Assembly: GCF_050624435.1 (NCBI RefSeq)
Contig: NC_134538.1
Location: 121,617,937-121,681,936 of the forward strand
Length of the DNA: 64,000 bases
Direction of reading: 5' to 3'
DNA from: Tenrec ecaudatus
Taxonomy: Eukaryota > Chordata > Mammalia > Afrosoricida > Tenrecidae
Shown here: positions 23,734 through 32,973 of the stretch, in pieces
Layout of the letters: each line of letters opens with the position of its first letter
Numbering within the stretch: the first letter of the stretch is position 1
Notes under the pieces: model-generated
Database searches by the model: none
Told to the model about the DNA's origin: nothing
Seen by the model: only the letters and a program-made list of their open reading frames with translations
Translations under genes and position numbers: made by a program

Positions 23734-24160
23734 CCTCCCGCGTCCCCCCGGCTGCGGTCGCTGGCCCCCCCGCCGCTGCCCGCCCGCCCGGCGCAGAGCC
23801 CGCTCCGTCTTCCCCAGCTCGCCTCCCCGGGCTCGTCTCCACCCTCCGACCCCCGCCGTTCCCTCCTCTTTTCTCCTCCTCCTCCCCACCGCCCAGGGGG
23901 CGGCAGCGGCAGAGGCAGCGGCCCGACTCCCGACACCCAACTTCCAGGAGCAGCCGCCGCTCTCCCACTGTAAGAGGCGAGCCGCTGCGGCTAGCGCCAG
24001 TCCCAACCCCCAGCTTGCTCCATCCTCTTTCCCCGCCCTCGTCCTCGGCAGGAGACGCCACCACCGCCTCAGGAACACGGCCCTGCGCTCGCCCGGCCGC
24101 CCTGCCCCCCGCCCGCCCCGTCCCGGGTTCCTCCGCCCCCCTCCCCTCCCCACCCCCCGC

Positions 24161-24189
24161 CGGCAGCGGCAGCGGCAGCGGCAGCAGCC
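24161..24189. repeat. (GGCAGC)n hexanucleotide repeat
   Basis: Four to five units of cggcag, in the part of the CpG island likely transcribed as PTPN12 5' UTR. On the minus strand it reads as a CCGCTG repeat. Confidence 0.85.
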
Positions 24190-24610
24190 TCTCCCCACGG
24201 GCGCGCCCCCGCCGCCAACCAGACGCTCGACCCCGCGCCGCGTCCCCGCCCCAAACGCTCCGACGCGCCGATCCGTCTCCACCCACCTCGTCTCCAAGCC
24301 CCCCCGCCCCTGAGTCCGCCCGCCCGCCCGCTGCAGCCCGGCTAGAAGTGGTTGGGAGGCGCTCTGGCGTCTGGTGGGTCCGACTCCACTTCCGGAGCGG
24401 AATCCCGCCCCCGCCGCCCCCTCAAAGCAGGTTTGAGGAGAACTGGGAGTAAAGTGGGTTCCTCTGGAGAAGCGGATTCGGTTCTGAGGGGGGCGGACCC
24501 TGGTCGATGGGAGTAGGCGTCTAGTCGGAACTCGCGGTCTCAGCCCTAGTTTGTAGGAAGAGAGCAAAATTCTAGAGTGGCTTCAGCGCCGTCGCCAGCC
24601 GTGGCCTGGG

Positions 24611-24628
24611 ACTACAAATCCCGCCTGC
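24611..24628 (+). promoter_or_regulatory. ZNF143-like motif, first of an opposed pair
   Basis: ACTACAAATCCCGCCTGC fits the ZNF143 (Staf) core ACTACAAnTCCC with a trailing GC. It lies about 880 bases upstream of the PTPN12 start codon, just outside the densest CpG island. The factor assignment is by motif only. Confidence 0.55.
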
Positions 24629-24670
24629 GGGAGCCGGGAGCCGGTGCGGAGGGCGGCGGTGGGAAGAGAG

Positions 24671-24689
24671 GCACGCTGGGAATTGTAGT
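24671..24689 (-). promoter_or_regulatory. ZNF143-like motif, second of an opposed pair
   Basis: On the minus strand it reads ACTACAATTCCCAGCGTGC, almost exactly the ZNF143/THAP11 consensus. It opposes the motif at 24611-24628. Such pairs occur at mammalian promoters and loop anchors. Confidence 0.65.
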
Positions 24690-24699
24690 CATGCCTTCT

Positions 24700-25404
24700 T
24701 GACGGTCAAAGCTGGTTATGGCTAAGGGAAGAGAAACGTTTCTTAGGTGCAAATCTTCATCGGTTTTGCTGCATTACACCAGGCACGACCCCACAGTCCA
24801 GTCACAAAAAGACTTTTTGCAAATCCATCTAGACCCTGTCAAGTGAGGACTTGAGATGCAGCGCCTGCAATTCCTAGTGCACCATAATTCATTCCACGCA
24901 AACAGTAGGGGCTCTCTGTGGCGATGAGGGGAACTTGTTTCTTTGCTTTGAGTTGCACAGAATTTCATAATTGAATGGCTGTGCCCCCAAAGAGTAGACC
25001 TTTAAGTCTTCTAGTAATCAGACTCTTGTTCTGGTTTAATTCACCATTTTACAAATAAAATTATTTTCCCAAGGTCTCCTGGCGGTTTTTAAGCAAAGCC
25101 ATCACACAAATCATTTTGCTTTTACTATGATAGCTGAAGAAGGTAAACTGGCGTAAGTCACGGACCTGATCTGTAGACACATGTAGCCGACATACACTCT
25201 TTGCTAAGCAAAGTGATGAGAGCATGTGATGAAAACAGGAAATATCACCTCCCCTGATGATTGTTTAAGAAGAAAGTTGTGAGTAACCAGATAACCGTGT
25301 TCTTCTTTTAATAAAATAAAAATCCTTAATCTGTAAAATGGAGTTTCCCTCAACGCCCTTGCCTACCCTCTACAGAAATAATGCACTCCCAAAGATGCAT
25401 GTGT
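24700..25404. other. Upstream flank of PTPN12, unassigned
   Basis: CpG content falls sharply after about 24700. No exon or repeat was recognised. Confidence 0.45.
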
Positions 25405-25560
25405 TGTTCGAGGCCATCGAGTTGGTTGCTGCTCATGGCAACCCCCTGCACAACGGAACCAAACACTGCCTGGTCCTGCACCATCCTCACAAACGTTACG
25501 TTTGAGCCTATTGGAGTCATTGCGTCAATCCATCTCCTTGTTTTCAATGACTTACTTTAA
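25405..25560 (-). mobile_element. RTE LINE 3' end, antisense
   Basis: 'ggccatcgagttggttgctg', 'ctgcacaacggaaccaaaca', 'ctgcctggtcctgcaccatc' and 'gcgtcaatccatctccttg' are the complement of the RTE 3' terminus seen at 36680-36820. Confidence 0.85.
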
Positions 25561-26159
25561 GTGCATGCTCTTGGTCAGTGTTTTAAATTTTCACTTAGTC
25601 ATTGGATCTCTAAGGTAAACTTTATTTTCAGTAGGAGTCTAGAACATTTTACTTTTACCATATACAGACACTCAGTTTTGCTGTTGTGTAGGGAAAAGGA
25701 TCTGGCTTGATCATCTCCCCGGATGACTCATTGAGTGTAGCCACCCCTGGCCCCCAACACGGGAGAGAAGTGACACACACTATAGGCAAAGCGCTGGATG
25801 TGTGATTAGGAGTGCCTCCACTTTGGATGTTTAAAAAGTATGGACAGTGGATGGTGATTGGTAAAGAATTCTATGTGCTGGGCAAGTTTTGGTACTCTCC
25901 TGGGAAATGTTACTTGCCAGAGGCATTGAGAACCATTTCCGCTGGTGTCTTCACTCCGGTGTTCCCTGTTCCACGCATTGGCAATCTCTTTCTTTCTTGT
26001 AACACTCGACTGTTTCTTGAGTTCTCGGCAGCCACTTTTGTAGGTTAGAGAAAAGAAATGTAAAGTACCTCCACAGATTTGTTTCCTTATTAATATTTAA
26101 AAAATGCTTTCTTTGGTACCTAGTTTTTTTTCCTTATTGTTGCTGTTTTTAATATAGTT
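25561..26159. other. Unassigned intergenic sequence
   Basis: No feature was recognised. Confidence 0.4.
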
Positions 26160-26171
26160 AACTCTTGTTTC

Positions 26172-27493
26172 GACATCCCCTTACAGAAGGGTCAGTCACA
26201 AGGAAGAGAGGAACCAGTCAGGGTGCAGTATAGCACTGATGAAACATACAACTTTCCTCTAGTTCTTTAATACTTCCTCACCCCACCCCACTGTCATGAC
26301 CCCAATTCTACCTTACAAAGCCAGTTAGACCAGAGCATGTACACTAGTACAGATAAGAGCTGGAAACACAGGGAATCCAGGATAGATAAGCCCCTCGACC
26401 AATAATGAGAGTAGCGATAGCAGGAAGGTAAGAGGAAGTCATGGGGGAGAAGAAAGGGGAACCAATCACAAAGATGTACATCAGGGGTGTCAAACTGGCG
26501 GCCCACGGGCCGCATGCAGCCCCCAAGGTAAATTTTTGTGGCCCACGGTGCTCTGAAATAAAATGAAAATAGAAAAAATTTTTATGAAGAAAACAGTGCT
26601 TAGGGGAGATCGAGGCAATACTGTATACACGATTCCCTCATTAACCTTTTAACTACTGAAGACGAGTGTACACATGCCCAGTGCCTTTCCTGGGGGCCTG
26701 TGGGCATGTATGAATGCACTCAGTTCTGGTGACATTTGGAAGTGGTATGTCTGCCACTCTCAGTGTCACATAATGTAAACAGATCCCAATAGCAGAAAGG
26801 TTAAAAAGAGTACTCTGGGTTTTGCTGTTATGAATCACACCGAGTGGCCGCGCTAGTTAACATTTTTAGAGGGAAACCATTATGGTTGTGCATCGTTTGT
26901 CAGCTGTCCAACATTTTGTGTTTTTTACTAGTTAATTTGTTATATTTTCGAGTCACAATGTAAGAAGTAAGGGGAAACTAATAAGAGGAAAGCACTGGCA
27001 AGTTCTGGGTAAAAAATAATTTTAGTTTTATAAATACATTAAATAAATGTTTAAATAAAAGCAATTATATAGTGTTTTAATTATTCTATCCATATTCCTG
27101 AATCCTCACTTCAAAATATAAATTTAACAAAATTTGTAAATGTGATGTGGACCCATAAATCTTGGCTGTTGCACCAAATGGCCCACATTTTAATTGAGTT
27201 TGACACCACTGATCTACATGTAAACCCCTCCCCAGGGGACAGACAATAGAAAAGTGGGTGAAGGGAGACATCAGTCAGTGTAAGACATGAAAAAATAGTA
27301 ATAATTTATAAACTGTCAAGGGTTTGTGGGGGAGGGAGGGCGGGGATGGGAGAGAAAGAAAAGATCTGATACCAAGGGCTCAAGTAGAAAGAAAATGTTT
27401 TGGAAATGATGATGATGGCAACATATGTACAAATGTGCTTGACACAAAGGGTGGATGTATGGATTGTGATAAGAGCTATGTGATAAAAAAACA
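26172..27493 (+). mobile_element. L1 3' UTR copy split by a hAT element, 12-bp target-site duplication
   Basis: The direct repeat aactcttgtttc flanks the insertion at 26160-26171 and 27494-27505. L1 sequence runs 26172-26481 ('ccttacagaagggtcagtca', 'gggtgcagtatagcactgat') and resumes at 27212 ('gggtgaagggagacatcag', 'gcttgacacaaagggtgg'). The interruption is the hAT element at 26482-27211. The final 'gagccccaataaaa' segment is degraded into an A-run at 27484-27491. Confidence 0.92.
26482..27211. mobile_element. 730-bp non-autonomous hAT transposon
   Basis: Both ends carry CAGNGGTGTCAAACT as inverted repeats: the left reads caggggtgtcaaact, and the right reads cagtggtgtcaaact when complemented. 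The next bases also pair partly, with a ggcccac block on each side. It is flanked by 8-bp duplications, atgtacat at 26474-26481 and atctacat at 27212-27219, differing by one base. Eight-base duplications and CAG ends are hallmarks of hAT. No transposase is encoded. It interrupts a tenrec-lineage L1, so it is younger than that L1. Confidence 0.9.
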
Positions 27494-27774
27494 AACTCTT
27501 GTTTCAACCATCAGATATTATATCTACTTGCTCACAAGCTACGTTGTGAGCACCTCAAAATATGAGATGGAACATGCAAAAATGTTGTAAGGGAGAGCAT
27601 AAGTTATGCAAATGGTGAGGCTCTGAACTATCTAACATGGGTGTTCCCCCTAGCCCCCTAAGTTCCTCAAGAGCAAAGTCTGTTGCCCTGCTTCCCAGAG
27701 GTCACAGCCTGGAAAACCCCACGGAGCAGCTTGTGCACACAAGAGATTGGCAGCAGACAAGAGCCTTGATAATA

Positions 27775-27890
27775 GAGGCCCCGGGTGGAACAAATGTCCT
27801 CAGCTGCTAACCAAAAGGTTGGAAGTTTGAGTCTGCCCAGGGCCCCACTAAAGAGAAACCTGATTATCTATTTCTGAAACACTTAAAGAT
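27775..27890 (+). mobile_element. AfroSINE 5' half, old subtype
   Basis: 'gctgctaaccaaaaggttgg' and 'aagtttgagtctgcccag' are typical of the tRNA-related head. The 3' tail is absent. Confidence 0.75.
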
Positions 27891-28496
27891 GTTTAGGGAT
27901 AGCTCTGTCTTCTAAAGAGTTTATAGTTTGATTCATGAAACAAAAAGGGTAGGGAGGATGAAAAACTTTTAGTTACCTTACATTAGTAAATGCCAAATGA
28001 GTGATACAGACAGTGGGTGTTACAACAATTATGGGAAGAGAAAATTGTGATTAAACTGGTCAGAGCATGATGTACCTCAAATGTGATCCTTAAAGTGGTA
28101 GCGAAATTACGTTTGAACAGAAAATGAAGTGGCTTAAGGAAGTAACAAGTCAAAAAGCATGAAAAGACTGGTTACAGAGGGTGGAGGCTCAGGGTGGATG
28201 GGACTGGACCCCATCAAGAAGACCGGGTGCCTGGTTAAAGTAGGTGTTGATATGGTACGGAGTGGGTGCCACCAAATTTTTCTGCACATAAAGGTAAAAT
28301 TATGAAAGTTAGGAAAATAATAATCTGTCAACATTTTGTGATAAACCAGATATTAAGGGAGAAACAGAACTAATACATGAAGCAATAGATACATTATAAT
28401 TGAAAATACAATTAAAGTAATCTAATTACATTAATTTAATTTAATATAGTTAAAAATACACATTTTAAACCCAAATGAGAATCTACCCTTAGATAC
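27891..28496. other. AT-rich intergenic sequence
   Basis: No feature was recognised. Confidence 0.4.
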
Positions 28497-28644
28497 CCAG
28501 ACTCAGTGATATCAAGTAGATTCTGACTCATAGCAACCCTGCAGCTCAGAATAGAACTGACCTTTAGGGTATCCTGCTAAGCTACTGGTGAATTTGAACT
28601 GCCAACCTTATGGTTAGCAGTCAAACTCTTCTTATCTGACAGGA
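28497..28644 (-). mobile_element. AfroSINE, antisense
   Basis: 'agattctgactcatagcaac', 'gaactgccaaccttatggtt' and 'agcagtcaaactcttc' in order. Confidence 0.8.
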
Positions 28645-28718
28645 CCACCATGACTCCATTCAGACACATAGAGACCCAGTATAGAGTTTTCCAGACTTTG
28701 TCAATCTTCACCAGAGCA
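28645..28718 (-). mobile_element. AfroSINE 3' fragment, antisense
   Basis: 'ccaccatgactccattcaga' with 'tatagagttttccagacttt' looks like another antisense AfroSINE tail abutting the previous copy. Short and diverged. Confidence 0.5.
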
Positions 28719-28721
28719 GAG

Positions 28722-28906
28722 GGAGCCGTGGTGGCACTGGCCTGTAAGGATTTTTCTGCTAACCACAAGGTCCGCAATTCAAAACCACTCTGCTCCGTGG
28801 GAGAAAAGTGAAGTGAGGCTGTCTGGTCCCTTAAAGATTTACTGTCTCCGAAACCCTACAGAGGGTCATGATGAATCATAATCAATCCAATGGCGGTGAG
28901 TTTGGG
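28722..28906 (+). mobile_element. AfroSINE, sense
   Basis: 'gggagccgtggtggcactgg', 'gctaaccacaaggtccgcaa', 'gtctggtcccttaaagattt', and tail 'aatcaatccaatggcggtga'. Inserted next to two antisense copies, forming a short inverted AfroSINE cluster. Confidence 0.88.
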
Positions 28907-30494
28907 GTCTTGAACGTAGCCAGCTACTTGTAATCTATAAATGATGGGGAAGCCGACAATATCTTGGATTAATTGTAATAAGCACCCACCTAATTTACAA
29001 TTTTTTAAAAGGCAGAAACCTGGACTTACTCTATTTGTGAACTCAAATTTTTATTTTTAAATTAATTCCTAAAAAAATACACATCATCCCTCTTTATGAC
29101 ACAGAGGATTATTTTGTGAAGAAAAATACAAGTTCAGTTATTTTGGGGGAGGGAGGTAGAGAAGTGATTCACAAGAATTGGACTGAAAGTGAAGAAGTTT
29201 TAAAATATATATATTGGGTTTTTCCCTTCTATTTTTGTTTAGGAATGATAATGTTTAAACTTTTTCCATACAAATAAAAATTCTCAATGAAAAAAAATAT
29301 ATGTATACACACACAAAGAAAAGTAAGCACAGAAAGGGAAAAGAGGCAGATTCTTCTTTGGGAGATTTTTAAAAATATAACATGTGACAAACCAAGCTTT
29401 AGAATGTCCAATTACCTACACCACAGACCTCTTCTCCGAGGAATGGACTGCCTTGCCCATCTGCACCACAGGTGAGGGTCGGAGCATAGGACTCACGCTA
29501 ACCATTCTTATAGAGTGGCTGGGGATGTCAGCCTGCTGTCGGATGGTCTGAGCCAATCATTACTCACTGTTGGAAGCTGAACTTAGGAGCTTAGAATTAT
29601 CATTAAGTAGCAATGGCACAAGTTAAATGTACAGCATGAGGTAGAATTATAGCTCTGCCTGAGTCTTAAGAGAGTTGAAATAATGAACAGAAAGTATGAA
29701 GAATCTAGTTAGTGAAAAGATTAAGTAGGCATGCATAGAGATGCAGGGAGAATCACTGGAGCATCATGGCTTCTTTTCATAATAAAAATGTGTTTAATGT
29801 ATAGAACACTGGCATTAGATATAACTAGATAATAAACTGAATAGTTAACTAATATATTCCAAAACATACTGCTTCATTGAATTTTCATCATTAAACAAAG
29901 CATAAGTGAAAACATTGGAAACAATTATCCCTTAAAACAAGTAGCAAAATGGAACAAACAACACCATCTAGAATGATGTGTTCTTATGCAATGGACTATT
30001 TTTCTGCTTCCCAAAAGAAGAAACAGATTTCTCTTATTTAATTACAAATACAAGAAAACAAGATATATTCTAAGTAAAAATAATAATAAAAAGTCAGAAG
30101 AATATTCAATGAATATAGACAAACAAAAAAATCCTCCAAATTCATTTTTAAAAATCCTCCCAATTGGAAGATTAAATCAATTCCAGTTTATAATTCACAA
30201 TAACACAATTATGCATAAAATTGTACAATGATATAATAAATTGATCATTTTTACATGGAACAATATTTCAAACAATAAGACAGCTGATAAAAGAGAGAAC
30301 CACGAATAAGAATAAAATGGATTTGCAAATTTATGCTCAGTAAATAGCTTTATTGTTCTGAACTTAACCAAAATAAATTTTGGAAAATTGAAATTCCCTA
30401 GACCAGCATCATGGCTTCTTGATAGCTTTTCAACACAGATTCTGTTGGTATTTATTCCATAAGTCTTTCTTTCCCTGAAACAGAATAAATCAGA
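28907..30494. other. AT-rich intergenic sequence
   Basis: No gene or repeat family was recognised in about 1.6 kb. Open frames here are short and rich in Lys, Asn and Ile, as expected from base composition. Confidence 0.45.
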
Positions 30495-30612
30495 ACCAAA
30501 TCCAATGTGATCAAGGTGATTCTGACTCAAAGTGACCTTAAGGGACAGAGTAGAATTGTTCTAAGGGTTTCCAAGGCTAGGCCTCTTTACAGGGAGCAGA
30601 AAGCCTGAATTG
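30495..30612 (-). mobile_element. AfroSINE fragment, antisense
   Basis: 'gattctgactcaaagtgacc', 'gggtttccaaggctaggcct' and 'ggagcagaaagcctgaa' in order. The head half is missing. Confidence 0.8.
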
Positions 30613-31232
30613 CCTTCATTAATACTCTCTACACTTCTATACTTCAACCACTTGTCTGTCAGTTTGTTGCACTGCTGTGGCTTGTATGTTGCTGTGGTGC
30701 TGGAAGCTATATCACTAGTATTCCAAATACCAGCAGGGTCGCCCAAAGTGAACAGGTTTCAGCAGAGCTTCCAGACTAAGAACAGATGATGAAGGAGTAC
30801 TTGGTTTCCCATTTTGAAGGAAAGAGTTGCTGAAACCTTATGCATAGCTTCAGAACCCTTGTCAGATACTGAAGGCCCCCCAAATGGAAGCAGAACACTG
30901 TTGGAGGTAGTGCCCTCAGGTCACAAGGGACTTGAATTATGACTGAGGATGAGCTTATTTCACAGAATGGTTGTGGCAATGGTGACATGAGTTAGGTAAA
31001 GTCGGTAGGAGTGGAGCCTTCTGGGTTTTCATTTGCTGATACCATAAGGAGAAATGACTGGGGGGAAAGAGTGCTATTGATTGGGATTTGGAATGTGCGA
31101 AGTATGACTCTAAGAAAACTGGAAGGGGTCAAAAATGAAATGGAATGCATGAGAATCATTATCGTAAGCATTACTGAGCTGAGCTATCCATATATATTAC
31201 TGATATAGATAGATACATACAGCATGAAGTAA

Positions 31233-31386
31233 AATAACAGCTACTGTATATATTCATGTAAAAGCCAAGTTTTTGTGTGTGTTTTTTTACGCCAAGTTTT
31301 TCAGCACATTTTTTAATGCAGTTTTTGTGGTAAAATTAGGTGCCTCGGCTGATATTCAGGTCAGCTTATATTCAAGTATATATAGT
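31233..31386. mobile_element. Short TIR element nested in the RTE
   Basis: The left end tactgtatatattcatgt pairs with the complement of the right end, tactatatatacttgaat. The 'aagccaagttttt' motif occurs twice inside, and the element could fold into a hairpin. It looks like a MITE with possible TA target sites. Family not recalled. Confidence 0.55.
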
Positions 31387-31938
31387 AAATTAGTCCACAC
31401 AGCAGTACAGAGGGGTCTGTTCAACTCACTTCCATGGAACAGTTAATATACTGCAAGTCCTTCAACTCACGAGAGCTGCTGGGTCCAAGATCAAGGAAAC
31501 AGACAGCTGAGTCTTCCCTGAGACAATGCAGGCAGTCTGGTCACAGGCAGCAAACAGCAGGTGGGTCACCAACAGTCATCAACTCAGGTACTTAGTGAAG
31601 CAGGCCTGGATGCGATATCAAATTCAAGCAACGCAAGCCAACAGGATCTGACAGCCTCAAACTCAAGCGATATATACAACCAACAGCATGGTGAAGCAGG
31701 TCTTAAAGGAACTTCAAGCTCTGGCCACACAATCCATAGGTTGGCTGTCCCACAGTTCGTGTAGCTCAAAAGTTGAGGCAGAGAACTAGTTAAAGCAGCC
31801 TCATGCTGGTCTGATCACCAGAGAGCAGGAGAGAAAGGGGCAGGGCTTGTCTAGCCATTTATGTCTTTGTCCTCCAATCAAAATTAGACCTTATTAATCC
31901 CACATGTTTCTATTGGCACAATAAACCTACCTATCACA
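31387..31938 (-). mobile_element. Solo LTR, antisense, nested in the RTE
   Basis: The minus strand begins TGTGATAGGTAGG at 31938, followed by 'tttattgtgccaa' as in the copy at 37552. The other end resembles the family's CTAACACA terminus but is degraded. No target-site duplication was confirmed. Confidence 0.6.
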
Positions 31939-32687
31939 ATTTACTATGCTGGCAATAACACAATCAAGAGGAAGAGTGTGGCATTCAATGTCAGAAAGGA
32001 TCTTGCTAAATCAACATGAAGTACCATGCTACCTGTATTTGGATTGTATCTATTCACCTTAAAAGGAAATCCAGTCAATATAACTATTATTCAACTTTAT
32101 GCATCAACCAAAAAAGCTAGTGATGAAGAAATTGAAGGACTTCAGTCAGAAATTGATCAAACATGCAATCAAGATGCATTGATAATTATTGGCAATTCTA
32201 ATGCAAAAGTTGGAAACAAAAAGGAAAAAACAGTAGTTGGATATGGTCTTGGTGATAGAAATGAAGCTGGAGATCACATGATAGAATTTTATAAAACCAA
32301 TGACTTGTTCATAGCAAATACCTTTTTCAACAACACAAAAGGTGACAATGTACATAGACTTCCCCAGAGAGAATACACAGAAATCAAATTGAGACTACAT
32401 TTGTGGGAAGACGGGATGGAAAAGTACAATATCAGCAGCTAAAATCAGACCAGGGACAGACTGTGGCATAGACCTTCAATTGCTCATATGTAAGCTCAGG
32501 ATAAAGGTGAAGAAAATTGAAAGAAGTCCACATGAGCTAAAATGCGACCTTGCATCTATCTCCCTGGGATTCAAGAGCATCTCAAAAGCAGATTTGACAC
32601 ATTCGACACTAATGAGAGAAGACCTGCTGAGGACATTGAGACCTTCATTCATGAAAGCAGAAAGTCATTAAAAAGACAAGAAAGAAA

Positions 32688-32911
32688 AATAATTGATAAA
32701 TTATCAAAGGTTCATGGGGGAAAGGGGAGCAGGGAAGGAGGGGGAAATGAGCTGATACCAAGGGCTCAAGTAGAAAGCAAATGTTTGGAGAATAATGAGG
32801 GAAACAAATATACAAAAGTGCTTGACACAATAGATGTATGTATGGATTGTGATGAGTTGTACGAGCCCCCAATAAAATTATTTTAAAAATAAATAAAAGG
32901 GAGGAAAAAAA
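32688..32911 (+). mobile_element. Truncated L1 3' end nested in the RTE, 12-bp target-site duplication
   Basis: 'ttatcaaaggttcatggggg', 'gcttgacacaatagatgtat', 'gagcccccaataaaattatt' and an A-rich tail. The direct repeat acaagaaagaaa lies at 32676-32687 and 32912-32923. Confidence 0.93.
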
Positions 32912-32973
32912 ACAAGAAAGAAAGCATCAAAGTGGATGTCAGAAGAGATTCTGGAACTCTCTTAGAGAGTCAA

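Larger units (their letters stand above)
23150..24480. promoter_or_regulatory. PTPN12: PTPN12 CpG island with promoter and 5' UTR
   Basis: CpG is frequent throughout while most of the window is CpG-poor. The island spans exon 1, the start of intron 1, and roughly 750 bases upstream of the start codon. A weaker GC-rich shoulder extends down to about 22560 and includes a GC-box-like run at 22584-22610. No TATA box was seen, which fits the broad-initiation promoters typical of housekeeping-type genes. The transcription start cannot be placed from sequence alone. Because the island is so GC-rich, stop codons are rare in it and several very long open frames appear on both strands. These are compositional artefacts, except for the 33-codon exon. 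Confidence 0.85.

Noticed and set aside
23129-24313. Plus-strand open frame of 394 codons in the same island
   Set aside because: Pro/Arg-rich shadow of the GC-rich island. No domain and no sign of a plus-strand gene.
23041-24567. Open frame of 508 codons across the CpG island, minus strand
   Set aside because: It includes the true exon 1 but reads through a good splice donor. The rest is Arg/Gly/Ala-rich sequence made by GC content.
32026-32442. 138-codon plus-strand frame resembling an endonuclease
   Set aside because: Not a host gene. It is the surviving endonuclease part of the RTE LINE.
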